DNA from: Tetmemena sp. SeJ-2015
Taxonomy: Eukaryota; Ciliophora; Spirotrichea; Sporadotrichida; Oxytrichidae
Assembly: GCA_027382625.1 (NCBI GenBank)
Contig: JAJKFJ010021911.1
Coordinates: 40,936 to 104,935 of the forward strand
DNA: 64,000 nt
Direction: 5' to 3'
In this document: piece after piece, positions 36,001 through 47,806 of the stretch
Layout of the letters: every line of letters starts with the position of its first letter
How positions within the stretch are numbered: position 1 is the first letter of the stretch
Translations under genes and position numbers: made by a program
The notes under the pieces: model-generated
The model's database searches: none
What the model was told of the DNA's origin: nothing
What the model saw: the letters and a program-made list of their open reading frames with translations, nothing else

Positions 36001-36141
36001 TGTAATTTTGCTTGTAAATTTATACTAAAGTAAGCTAATTTAAGCTCAAACCAAACTAAATTACCTGAATGTTGAGCTTTGTACCAATTATTAGGAATTA
36101 TTATTTAAAAAATTTGCAAATTCAATGGTATTTTTATAATA
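33076..36141. repeat. 3,066-bp inverted repeat: two 1,384-bp arms, 298-bp core
   Basis: Arms 33076-34459 and 34758-36141 are inverted copies. Mirror positions sum to 69217 at both outer and inner edges, so there is no net indel. I saw no mismatch in the stretches compared, and both arms encode the same 60-aa shadow ORF. The core 34460-34757 contains a broken HSP60 fragment. The structure interrupts the surface-protein gene. The outermost shared word is TATTATAAAAATACC. I see no convincing target-site duplication and no protein in the arms. Confidence 0.9.
34494..34702 (+). pseudogene. HSP60/chaperonin-60 fragment in the palindrome core
   Basis: Short piece of a mitochondrial-type chaperonin-60. 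AKNFIITKEDTIIVVGAGEK, then after a frame change YQLETATSECDKERYK, then after a second change DRLGRLTSGVAVIKVGG. This is the family order across the TKDDT, TSEYDKEK and RLAKLSGGVAVIKVGG region of the intermediate/apical part. Two frame changes in ~200 bp plus a TGA just before TAKNF make it non-functional as it stands. It could be a retained germline copy or a pseudogene. The flanking arms hold no further HSP60 sequence that I can see. Confidence 0.8.
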
Positions 36142-36990
36142 ATAACTGCTTTTAGTTTAGTTTATATGTCTAATGATCGACCTAACTACCAATGCAATAA
36201 TTTCTCAGCTACTCTATGAGCGAGTATATTAATTTTTAAAATCATTTATGAGTAGAATTATAAAGAGTAAGTTATATTTAAGAATATCCTGCTAGTGTGA
36301 ACTTTATAATTTATGAGTTGTATCTCCTAAATATCTTATTTTTTTCGTCTGATTTTAATTCTTCAAACCATAATTTACTACATTTTATTTTTTATCTAAA
36401 AATAATATTGTACCCCCGGCATTAAAAAAGCAAACTGCCACTTTGCAGGAGACGCTGGAGTTTGATTTTCAATTGGGAGCTCTTTACAGTTTGGTTTTCA
36501 AAGTTTGATCATTTTCATTGTATCCTTGTAGAATAAAAGAGAGCCAGCTCCCAAAGTTTGTTCCTTTTAAGAACTTCGATTTGAGATGATGAACCATAGA
36601 TTCCAGTGGAGTACTAAAAAGCCAGACCAATTATGATAGAGAAATGTGCTGATAGTTTATATATGCTCTGGAATATAAAGACATTTTTTACAGTAATAAT
36701 CTCAAAAAAAGTTAATATTTAAATTCCGTGTTGATACTATCAACAACAGCTGTTTATTCAGATATGATCAAAGAGGAGTACTTAGATTTAAAATATTAGG
36801 TAGACAAGAGATTAAAGATAAGTTTCTTAGTTTAGAGAAGTTAGAGAATGTATATATGTAAAACTAAAAACAATATAGAAAATTAAAAGCTGACTCACTT
36901 TAAGAAAGTAATAAATACTTGAGAATTTCTTCTGTAATCAAACTTAATCTCTTCTTTTAGTTACTAAACTAATTCTTATAATTTTAAATA
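36142..36990. other. region between palindrome and next surface-protein block
   Basis: AT-rich, with one less AT-rich patch at 36,411-36,640 whose plus frames hold TGAs. I cannot assign it to a gene. Confidence 0.4.
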
Positions 36991-39920
36991 AATATTTTTA
37001 AATCTATTTCTAATTAAATCCTATTCAATTTTTTATGAATAGGTTCTGATTAAGCTTAGTTGTGGTGCATGGATGCTAAGTATGGGGACCCCTCCACCTT
37101 TTATACCACGATGATTGAGAGTAGCTATTAACTGAAGACATATTTATACCAGACTTATAATATTGGAGCATCCACGGCCACTTAGAAAATCAGTCTAATC
37201 AATTAAATAGTGGAGTTAGATAATTTTTCGAGAATTTTATTTTTATAATAATCTCTTTCAAGAATATCGAATTGTTCTATCACGCTTACATTTTGCCTAG
37301 CTTTCAAGTGCTCGTAGGCGGCAACTACTATTATGGTAAACTTGGGGAGGAGGGAAGTTAACCACCCCTTCCTTTTATAAAAAACCTATACTTCGATAGG
37401 TATTGTAGGCTAAAATCAGCATAAAATGCCGAATAAATGATAAGTGTATTTATTCTTGTAGAGGGTCATTTTATACAACTTAAAATTTTAAGTTTTTGTC
37501 CAAATCAATTAATTATGAATTTGTTTATTAACATATATGTCTGATTCTAAATCAAGGCTTAATCAGTTTCAATAATCTATTTCTTTGACTTTAGCAACAT
37601 CATACAACTCTCGATATTTTATCAAAACTAGAGACCGATTTTAATCTTTATTATACAAAAAGTTTCTATTTGCTAAGTCTTATATAAATATAGATAAGTA
37701 GCGAATTCACTGAATAAGGTTGGATGAATTAAAATTTATTAGTTTTATTTAAATGAAAGAATAATAACTTATATAATAACTTCTAATTTATAAATTATAA
37801 AAATCCATAATATAAACTTATCTCTATACATAAAGATATTATTGGAGAGTTACTATGGCTGGAATATACAACTAGCAAGCTTATCTAACATATTAAGTAT
37901 AGCTTCGCGATTAAAGATGACAAAAAAGGTCATATTGATTTAGAAATAAAGTCGATTTAGAAATTCTATTTTTTTACTCTAATTAAAAATTTTAATCTCT
38001 AACATTCTTAAAATATTGTATTTTCAGCCTATTTTAACCTAAATGCCGATTTTTTAATAATAGAAGATTAATATGGAAGGAGGAGCTTATTTTCCTCAAT
38101 CCCTCCCTCTCTCAGTAAACTCATTCACAAACCAAATAAGGGAATTAAATTATAGAATACTTAATTTACGCAAACATCTTATAACTCAGGTTTTATCTCG
38201 TTGTCTTATACAGATGATTAATTTTCTAACACAAGTTTTATTGTTTATGAAGTGTGCTCTTCCTACAAAATGAGCATGGTTAATTCAACTTATTCAGTCA
38301 CTTCCTTCTCAACCAAATTATTCGCTCTTGTTACTGGATAGACTCTCTTTACCAGCAAAACCTATACATTCTCTAAGCAATCCTACTCAAAAAATAGTTT
38401 TTGAGTAATATACTAAAATTATACAAATTAAATAAAGTTATTATATCAATTTTTAAAAGTATCTATGTTTTATATTAATTTATTCTATAAATCAAATTTA
38501 ACTCGGTTAGAAATATATTTCATCTTTTTTACTGAGCATTGATTTTTTAGATTTTTTATCATGGAATTGGAAATTTTATATTTTAAGTAAAGCTTTCTTT
38601 TAATAAATCTGAAATAGTTAGTTGTTTTTTTATTTAGAAAAATTTTCTTATATTTTAAATAAGTATTTTGCCATGCTTTTTTTTCGGGAAATTACGAAGA
38701 TTTAATAGCTCCATCATTAAAATCAGCATATCTATAATGTATATTTAAAAGACCCGAGCGTTATTTTATGGATTAAATCATGTCTTTGCTTCTTTTTTCA
38801 GATCTATTTTTCTAAGGAATTAGTTAAGTATTCAATGATAAATATCTCTCAAATTTTCCTTCGATAGTTGAAAAATACACCACCTATATAGGATCTAGGA
38901 AATATTTAAGAAAGAACCTCAAAAGAGGACAATCATATTAGATTAGTCTTTCTGATTCTAAATGAAAATAATAGAGAGTGAGTGAATTATAGGAGCCAAT
39001 TTATTTCACAGTCTTGCCAAATCTATTCTTGTCTCTTAAATAAAAAGGATCTTTTTATTTTTGCAATTTTCTGTTTGTTGGATTTTAAATTTAAAATATG
39101 AAATAGAACCTCAAGTTAAAATTTATTTTTCCTACACAGTTAATGCAGCTTCCGCTTATTAGATAAACTATTTATTGCCCAATCTACTAATTGACTGCTC
39201 TGCCTAGTAGTTAACAATCACCACTATATCTGGCACAAGTACCTACACCATTCCTTCAGTAATTATTAATAATCATACTATTTTAAGTTAAGCAATTTAT
39301 CAAGTCTAATTTAACTATATCCAGAATGGCGATTTCAGTTTTAGCCTAGACACTCTATTTATAAACTTGTTTAAGGTTATTATTTATTTACAGGAGATTA
39401 ACCCTGTGCAGACAAATCCTTACTTTACTCAATTTCCGCTAACTCTGGAAATGCCAACACTTACTCAATAGTTGGTGGAGGTAGCACTCTTTTTGCTTCT
39501 CAGTCTTCTCTAGTTGCGACCATGAATGATAAAGTTACTGTGACTGGCTATTTCATAAATAGCAAAACCTCTTCAATTGTTCTCACTATAGTGATATATG
39601 ACTGTGCAGTTAATGTAGTCACTCTCAATACTCCTATATCAAAGTATTATGGCATATTATATTCCCTTCTCTGATGTGATCTACCAAATAAATGGGACTT
39701 CCCAGTCAGTGGATTTAACTCAATATACAACTTAAAAAGCATACTGTTAGAGTCCTACTCTCGCTGCCACTATCTCACCCTCTACTACATCAATTAACTT
39801 TTCTAATGTAAACTCAAAAATTACAGTATCTTCAACAGACTATAACTAGAGAGGAACTTATACTGCCACTATTGTTTATACTAATCCTCTAAAGACAATT
39901 ATTTAATTATTTAATCAGAA
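36991..39920 (+). CDS. giant surface-protein gene, part 2: extracellular repeat blocks
   Basis: Blocks on the plus strand. About 37,067-37,200: DAKYGDPSTFYTTMIESSYQ then NIGASTATQKISLI. About 37,260-37,360: NIELFYHAYILPSFQVLVGG then NYYYGKLGEEG. About 38,180-38,400: SGFISLSYTDDQFSNTSFIV then NSTYSVTSFSTKLFALVTGQ. About 39,130-39,270: VNAASAYQINYLLPN. About 39,390-39,910: GDQPCADKSLLYSISANSGN, TMNDKVTVTGYFINSKTS and SDVIYQINGTSQSVDLTQY, ending near AATISPSTTSINFSNVNSK. The last resembles a cadherin/Ig-like beta sandwich. AT-rich gaps are presumably IESs; boundaries were not mapped. Confidence 0.5.
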
Positions 39921-40779
39921 TTAAGGATGAACCTTTTATGAAAGACATAAATATGATAAACAAGAGAGTCTATAAGATAGCGAGATCTTAATTTCACAAT
40001 ATTGATAGTGACCGATCACAAGGCATTTTCCAAGAATGGATTGAGAAAAATTTTTTTGACAGTCCATCCGCCGGCATCCTCTCAGAGCTCTTCAACTATG
40101 GGAGGATTTGTAAAGCATATAAAACTTAATTTATCTTAGACTATATCTCCTTGTAAATTTAAGATACATCACTATTTTATGTGACTCTTTTAAGTTGATG
40201 TAGAAAGTTTCAAGTGATCTAGACTGTAAAAATATCTAGAAAATGCATAATCGGCACCTAGCAGCATACCTAACATCTCCCTCCCAAGATTCCCTTAAAG
40301 AATTTAGCTTTATTAATGACTTATTAAAGGATTCACTATCAGAAGAGAGGGAATCACTAAAATAGGGCAAACATGATTAAACTTAAAAAGAGGTCAATAT
40401 TCATACTTAATTAAGGAGCTATGTAATATTCATGAAACCTCTATTAAAACACAATATATCATTCATCAATGAGCTAATAATTAAAAAGACTATAAGCTAT
40501 CTTAATTCCTATAATAGGCGCCAAAATTATATACCCTGATTTGGGAATTAATAAGTATTTATTAACATCATATATAATAACTCTAAAGACAAGCAATACC
40601 TATACCTTTCAATTCATAGTATATATCAAATGCACTCCCACAATAGAAGCAACTGCATTAACCTCGTCAACTCCTAGCTTTAGCTATTATAACTTAAGAA
40701 AAAGTGTTTTAAATGCAAATAAAAGACATTAAATTAAATCATAGGTAGTTACTGATGGTTTGAAATCAATTGATCTCGG

Positions 40780-41732
40780 CCCTTACTTTTCTTATTCCAA
40801 CAATTGCGGCTTCTCCATAACCTATTCACTTGCAATAGTGAGTGGAGCCACTTATCTTCCTACATTCATTTTTATTCCTTCCTCGTCATCTTCTGTCATC
40901 TCAATTAATTGAAAATAGATTATGCAAACTGAATTCAGAGCATTGACGACTCAAATGCAGGATCTTATGAATTCAAACTTGTCGCTACTCTTAATGACGA
41001 GGCTTAAGCATCAAATGATCAAATGATATTCATACTCACCGTCATACCATAACCAACCTCTACCACTACTACTACAACGACGACGACGACCACAACGACC
41101 ACAACGACTACAACGACTACAACGACTACTACTTCAACTAGCACGTCCACAATTACATCGACTACAACATCGACAACTACTCCTCCACCTGAATTAACGT
41201 AATCAACAACTACTCCTCCTCCACAGGAATCAACTTCAAGCACAACCTCCACAACTACCACAATAGCACCCACAACTACTTCAACACCATAGCCAGAATC
41301 GACTACCACAACTTCAACCACAACAACATCACCACCAGATTCATCATCGTCGACAGCAACTACTCCTGAATCAACTACAACATTACCATCAACAACAACT
41401 ACACCTGAAGTGACGTCGACATCTACTACGACTCCTCCTGAAGAATCAACAACATCATCATCGACAACTGTACCAGCATCAACATCTACTACGACACCCC
41501 CACCTTAATCGACATCTACTTCAACATCAACATCTTCTTCTTCAACCTCATCGACTTCAACAACCACATTAACTTTTTCAAGTACTACTACAGCTCCAAT
41601 TACAACTGTATCATCCACCAGCTCAACAGCTTCTTCTACCTCTTCTTCTACAACAACCACTTCAACTACTACAACTACTTTAACTTCCACTACTCCAGCT
41701 CCTATAACAACTCAGATTAAAGTTAAATAAGG
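40780..41732 (+). CDS. giant surface-protein gene, part 3: beta-sandwich end and Thr-rich mucin-like stalk
   Basis: DLGPYFSYSNNCGFSITYSL, an AT-rich break near 40,910, then SIDDSNAGSYEFKLVATLND (end of a cadherin/Ig-like domain). From 41,055 to about 41,715 runs an almost pure Thr/Ser/Pro stretch of some 220 residues, with PPPE, TPEVTST and TPPPQST interruptions. Such stalks are typical of O-glycosylated, extended surface proteins. At DNA level it is a degenerate ACN triplet repeat, and its reverse strand gives a spurious poly-Val frame. Confidence 0.7.
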
Positions 41733-42049
41733 CAAATATATCGGATAATGTATTTATTAAAAAATATTCTTAATTTAGGATATAAAAAACTGTCAAGAAA
41801 AATGTATTCTCCTTAAAAAGAAAAGTTTGGGGGTTGAACAGAATTATAAAGAAAAGGCTCATAATAAATTGTGATTAATCGATTTTATGGATATTTTCTA
41901 TTGGAGAATCTGCTTTTATCTGTTAAAAATAAGAGTTTAAATTATAGCTCATTTTTTCATCGTTTTATTATTTTAACAATTAAATTTAGAATTTGGTTTC
42001 ATTAATTTTTTACACATCATTTAAAAAAATTCTTTAAATTTATTCCTAC

Positions 42050-43892
42050 AAATACAGCTCGTCCAACTACTTCTACATTAACAACACCATCCACGGCAAC
42101 TCCTTAACCTACAAACACCTAGTTTACCATAGGCTCATTCATTAAGGCACCAGAATTCAGTATTTCAAAGCTCCCTTTTTTAATTGTTATAAAAATATAT
42201 ATAAAAGGTTAATGTTAGAGATGGCTCCAACTTCACTTACAGCTTTCCAAGCGTGGTCTATTCGGACTACAGTGATTTGTAGGTTGATATGAATCTAGGA
42301 GGGGTGTCTAATTTCACCAAGATAATATTTTCTCCTCTTCAACTTTAGGTCATACCTAGACTGTCTAAATCCACTAGGTTTTTGATTTAGGTAACTCTTT
42401 CAAGTATGAAGCACAAGCAGGCCTCCAAAACTTACTCACTAGAAATATTTGTTGACTACGTGCCGCCAGTCAAGAATAAGACTGAAGAGATTAAAATCTC
42501 ATATTCTTATTATACTTTCAAATTAATTACAATATAAGGTTGGTTATTATGAAGTAAGATTGCTAAATTTGGAGGTTTGCCTTTTTATAATCAGTTTATT
42601 CAAAAGCCACATAAATATGAAGTCACCCTAATTATTTTCACCCCAATGAGTTTATATATTCTGAGTACAATTATAATTTAGAAATAAAAAATTTTAAAAA
42701 ATCTTATACTTTTTCTAATTGTTTCATCGCAGTTTAATTCTAAAAATAACTGCCTCTAATTTTTCAAATTTAATTATTTTTAAGTTATTTTAAAACATAA
42801 ATGATTGAATCATATTCTTTAGTTAATGAAGAGCTATTTAAGAAATTGAATTTGACTGAGCTAATTAAAACCACTTACTACTTTGACACTTTGACTTTAA
42901 AACAACAGCAAGAGCTCTCAGAATTCAATGCGCAGATAATATCTGTGAGTATCTTTGGAGAGATTAGAATTAGAGTCAACTAAGACCTTGAATATGACTA
43001 GGTAAATAAAAGAATGAGCAATGCACATATTAGCCTATTCATAGAGCCTTACTTGGAAATAGGATAGCAGATATAGAGTTGGAGCATCCTTAACTACTCT
43101 GACAGACTATTAACCTTAAAAGCTTTAAATTATAATTTAAGTTTTAAGCTCAGTTCATGAACAGTGAACTTACTTCATCTTACTCAGTCGATGACAAGAT
43201 GAGGATAGAGATAGTCAGATTTGTAAACTCAACTAAATCATTACGTCAAATGAGCTAGGTTACTCATCACAAAGAAAGAAATCTTCTCCAGATATAAGCT
43301 ACAATCCCTAACCAAGTTAATGAAAGTAAGATTTCCTTTTGTAAATACAGAAAATTATAGGCCAAAAGTATTTTGTGGAAAAGGTTGGAAAAATTATCAG
43401 CATGTTCATTTATCTTTATTAAATACATTGAATATCGAAATAGTAAAATGGATCTGATGATTGCACTAGCAATTATCTTAAGTTTTACAAAGTAAGATTT
43501 AAAGTAAAGTGATCAATATTTACCAGAATGCAAAGATACTCGTTTTCAATTTGGAACATGCTCTTGAGTTTATAATTGATGGCTTCCTTGCCACTTATGA
43601 ATCCCGGATTTCCTTCAATAGTACTTTACTTTAACAGCTTTATACTTGACCCAGTCTCCCTCTAATTTTTAAAGCTGTCACCTTATTTTCAAACTATTGC
43701 GCTCTTGGGAAGAGAAAGCAGAGAAATTACTTAGGATGAGCTTGACATTAAGATGAACCTTTAATTGTTAGGATATGATAGAGCTGATTTCCTAATCATC
43801 ATTTAAAGCTTTGCTTTTGCACTTGCTATAGGTGGAGCTGCTCTCTTGATGCTGAAAACTGTTTAAGCTGCACTTAAAAGCATAAGAATATA
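42050..43892 (+). CDS. giant surface-protein gene, part 4: post-stalk domain and first membrane segments
   Basis: About 42,050-42,140: ARPTTSTLTTPSTATPQPTN then TIGSFIKAPEFS. About 42,210-42,480: VRDGSNFTYSFPSVVYSDYS then MNLGGVSNFTKIIFSPLQLQ and FVDYVPPVKNKTEEIKI. About 42,801-43,320: acidic/hydrophilic frames. About 43,530-43,892: RYSFSIWNMLLSLQLMASLP, LYFNSFILDPVSLQF, TIALLGRESREITQDELDIK, then a clear transmembrane helix FLIIIQSFAFALAIGGAALL. The block ends within 10 bp of the MITE inserted at 43901. Confidence 0.55.
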
Positions 43893-43900
43893 GTTGAGTT

Positions 43901-44507
43901 GGGGGGGGGGCCCTTTCCTCGACAGTTAAATTTTATAATGAAAAAAAGTAAGTAAAAAATATTTTTATAGGATAATTTTCGCTCCTGAATCTAATTCTTC
44001 CAATTATAGAGGCCTATTCGAACATCTAAGGCCTCAAATTTTAATCCTAATTCAGTCAGTAGAGGTCAGCTGCACCTAAATAAAATCTATATTTGTAGCT
44101 ATTTTTTCTCTAAAATAAATTTAAAGCGCTATTTTTTAAATAATGCACTTATATTTTTATTATATAACATGCTTCAGCTGTAAGCCCAAAGAAGTAGAGA
44201 TGAAAAATTGTAGCATTAGCCCCTTTATCATGAATTAACTTTTGGATATGTAAAAATAAGTGCACCATTTAAAAAATAGCGCTTTAAATTTATTTTACAT
44301 TAGCGAAAAAATAGCTAAAAATATAGATTTTATTTAGGTGCAGCTGACCTCTGACTTAATTAGGATTAAAATTTGAGGCCTTAGATGTTCGAATAGGCCT
44401 CTATAATTGGAAGAATTAGATTCAGGAGCGAAAATTATACTATAAAATATTTTTTACTTACTTTTTTTCATTATAAAATTTTACTGTCGAGGAAAGGCCC
44501 CCCCCCC
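43901..44507. mobile_element. MITE A: G-run-ended long-TIR element, 607 bp
   Basis: Starts with ten G then CCCTTTCCTCG and ends CGAGGAAAGG followed by C-run. It is flanked by the 8-bp direct repeat GTTGAGTT at 43893-43900 and 44508-44515. The left ~250 bp and right ~250 bp are near-perfect inverted copies (e.g. GCTATTTTTTAAAT near 44,130 and its complement near 44,270). No ORF. It shares terminal ~17 bp with MITEs B and C, but its subterminal sequence differs. Confidence 0.88.
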
Positions 44508-44559
44508 GTTGAGTTTATTTTTCTCTACACTATTTTCTTCATATTAAATTATTGTGGAG

Positions 44560-47060
44560 ATAGAATTAGATTATTTAAGAAGTAAATTTCACAAATTCAA
44601 AGTGATTATTTAAATTAAGTCTTTCTTTATTAAAACTTTGCGCCTCCTTAGGATGAGCCGCATCAGCCGAACAGTTACTTACTTAAACTATGGTATTATG
44701 TTTAAATTTAGGTAGCATTCAATATTTTTTTAGTTTTGAATGAGTTTGAGAATGAAATTTAAATGAAATAACCCAAACAAAAGCTCATTAATAATTGGAA
44801 TTATTAAGTCTATTTTAGAAAATTCTTCATACATCCATTACTTAATAAATTGTTATCGAAAAAATATATCCGAGTTCAACTAAATTTACCTATCCTGACA
44901 ATATTTAAAGAGTTTAAATGCTGGGGATAAGAGGAACTTGATCATAAGGATATTTGTAGAGATATGGAAATTTTTGGAATACAATTACTTCTTGAGAATA
45001 TTTCAGCTTTACTTCCTGCAAGTAGCGAATTCAATTTCACTCTATCTTTTCATCTTTTCAAGCTGCTAGCAATCTAGTAATATGTTGCTGATAAACAAAA
45101 GCTTAGCCATATTGACATTACTATTCCTCTTTGTTCTCAGTTCAGTATGGGTAGTGAAGGTTTATAGAATTAATAATCAGCTCTCCATTAAGAGATAAGA
45201 GAACTTGTAAATTGGTTTTTAAGGTATCGATTCCTAATTGAAGGACCAGAAATTTGATAAGTTTCGATGTATTTACGAACACTACAACTTTCCTCTAAAT
45301 AACTTTTCCTTGTTTAGTGCATTATATTTAAATAAATAAAAAAATAAATTATCATTGTTTTTCGTAAGGAGAATAAGCTTAGCTCTCTTTTTGCCTATAT
45401 TGATGTTCAAATAAATATTAAGCTTTTAAATATATTTTAGATGAGAATTTAATGGAAAATCAAATTAATTTATATATCAAATTAGAATGCAGCAAAGTAT
45501 TTACAATTAAAGTGTGTCCAATTTAAATAATTATTATTCTATCAGCAAAAATTCTAGCAACTTTATTTCCTTTCAACTTTTGTCTGGGAGAGTTCAGTCA
45601 AGAGTTATTAGCTACATATACTTATAGAAAACAGACATTTGGACTTTGGGAATTTGAGCGCGTCATATCTCATATCTGAGACGAGTGGATGCGATGATTA
45701 AAGAAGAAATTTATATTAAATATTGATTAGCTATCGAACAAGCTGCGGATTAGGGGTTGAATCTGCGATTTCAACTGCCACGAAGTTTTAACTTTCCAAT
45801 TATTATTTTAACCAATCACCAGTTTTAATTAAAATTTCTACTATATTCTAGCTCTAGGTGGAGATTCAAATGCTTTTGACTTATGCAAATGTATGGTATT
45901 TACTGAAAGAAAGCCTTATAAGCATTCACTAGATAACAACTTGGCTGTTTTTAATGAATTCCTTTACATATTATGCCTGCTGCTCACTTTACTTAATTCT
46001 TAGATCTAGCTCACCTATATGATCAAGTTTTACTTTGGCTGCATCTATATCACTACTCTTTTTTAATTAATAATTCCTTAATTAAACATATAGCTTTCGA
46101 TAGGAATAACTTTTAACTCTCTCGCTATTTTATATGGGGTTGCAGAACATCTTCATTCTATAATATTCAACAATTTATACCTTTATCGGGAAAAAGTTAA
46201 AAAAAATTATATCATAAATCAGAATAAGGAAAAAAGTTTTCTTTTGTTCTTTTTCAAAATATAAAATGCTTAATTATAATTTAACTGCATGTTGCTTAAA
46301 ATTTTTCATCTTTTATAAAATAAATTTTATTCCCATTTTCTATTTAGATTATGTTTATAAATAAAAGGTTGAGAGCGAGGAGGAAGAGAACAGTCAGGAT
46401 TGCCCAAAGCCTAAATTCTACTTTAACTCACCAACAACTAATCCTAACAACGAGCGCTAACTAAGGCCAATCTCCCTTTGAAGCCAGAGAAAATTAAAAT
46501 ACATCCTAACCTGCTTTTGATTATTAATTTTTAGTAGCTCTTCTCTTTATTATTTTATTTACTTTTGAAGAACCAATCAGAGATCTAAAAAACAAGAGCA
46601 GACTCAGATTGAAAAAGAGGGAAAGGAATTTTGGTGAGGAAGGCAGTGACCTTGAAGTCCCTCGTATCAATGAACTTGTACAGGACTTAGAGGAGACTTT
46701 AGATATATAGGATTATTAGAAATTGCAGAATTTCTAAACTAACGTGCCTGATTTATTAAACGATATCTTGGAAACTAATGAACATGGTAAAACAAGAAAT
46801 TAATTAGTCATTCATCATCAATTTTATTTACATAATGCAAAAATGAAGATGAAAAAGCCAACGACATCGTATCTGTAAAAAGATAAATAGAGGAGCCCGA
46901 GATCAATTTCTCTTAGTTCTAAGGCGTAATTTAAAAAGATATATAGGATAAAAGTACAAAATTTACATCCAAAATTTAAAGCATAATTGGTTCTCACACA
47001 CGCTAATAGCGCGTGATCAAATTCAATTGTGGAAGTAGATAAATTTATTACACGCTATGA
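44560..47060 (+). CDS. giant surface-protein gene, part 5: multi-span membrane region and cytoplasmic tail
   Basis: Blocks after the MITE. About 44,630-44,700: IKTLRLLRMSRISRTVTYLN. About 44,930-45,300: RNLIIRIFVEIWKFLEYNYF then NMLLINKSLAILTLLFLFVL and SSVWVVKVYRINNQ, with at least one transmembrane helix. About 46,020-46,200: KFYFGCIYITTLFQ then SIGITFNSLAILYGV. About 46,365-46,480 and 46,570-46,790: charged tail KVESEEEENSQDCPKPKF and KKRERNFGEEGSDLEVPRIN then DLEETLDIQDYQ. About 46,850-46,920: NEDEKANDIVSVKRQIEEP. The first TGA in the last frame is at 47058. A dispersed-repeat copy sits in the gap at 45440-45846. Confidence 0.5.
45440..45846 (+). repeat. dispersed ~405-bp repeat, copy 2 (most diverged)
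   Basis: Begins GAGAATTTAATGGAAAATCA and ends near TTTCTACTATA. It shares ACTTTTGTCTGGGAG, the TCTCA-N4-TGAGA hairpin and ACCAATCACCAGTTTTAAT with the other two copies, in the same orientation. Confidence 0.78.
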
Positions 47061-47806
47061 AATAATCATCTGCTTATTTGTATTGTAAGGTAGTATTTTT
47101 CCTCCTCTCTGTAACTGCACTCAAAATGAGCATCCTCCCTCGCTTGACTAGTTCTATCATGACTAAGTAGTTGCTGTGCTTAAGTTGAACTTAGATGCTT
47201 TCTGTGCGACCTCTGGAAATGTGTGCTCTGGACAAGAATAGTAATTTAGGCTCCAAAACTGGAGGGAAGACAGCCAAGAGGTGTTGCTCAAATGAAATCG
47301 TCTTTCAACTTCAAGGGGTTTCTTTTTCTCTGGCTTTAGTCTTCAATTGAGAGGCTTCTCTCGATGAAAAGTAAGAGTTGCCATCTGGAATGAAGCAAAT
47401 CGTCGATAGCTAGTCTAGTAGAGAGCTCTAAATTGTTTAAAAATCGTTGTGCTTTCTTGCTCTAGAGGGTCAAGTTGCATGTGACTCCATCATTTATGTT
47501 CAAAGAATTAAAGTTTTATTAAGTTAGATTAACCCATCACAACAATCGATCATGCACTATAAGACAAGCACAAAGATTTAAAAGGCATATAAATATTTTT
47601 TAAGATTTTAAATAAAGATATAGATAACAAAATTGAGAAAACTTTGAAACAAATCTCTTAAAGAGCTTAGCTCAAACTTAGGAAACCTTGAGTTAATTTC
47701 AACAGATAAAAATATTATTTCATTATCTTTCTTCGATTTGATTTAGAAATAGGTCTAATATTAAGGGCCTTCTAAAAGAACTAATTTGACTTAAGAAAAT
47801 AAAAAA
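47061..47806. other. possible gene fragment of unclear strand
   Basis: About 47,090-47,500 is less AT-rich than its flanks, like coding DNA. On the plus strand a frame reads MSILPRLTSSIMTKQLLCLS. On the minus strand a competing frame reads LEPKLLFLSRAHISRGRTES then VKREDAHFECSYREEEKYY. The minus reading looks more protein-like to me, but neither is recognised. The remainder to 47,806 is AT-rich. Confidence 0.3.

Noticed and set aside
41019..41690. Val/Glu-rich minus-strand ORFs
   Set aside because: Complement of the ACN repeat that encodes the Thr-rich stalk on the plus strand.
46990..47020. Small hairpin CACACGC..GCGCGTG as a terminator or RNA element
   Set aside because: Short, isolated, and inside an open frame. 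Nothing else supports it.
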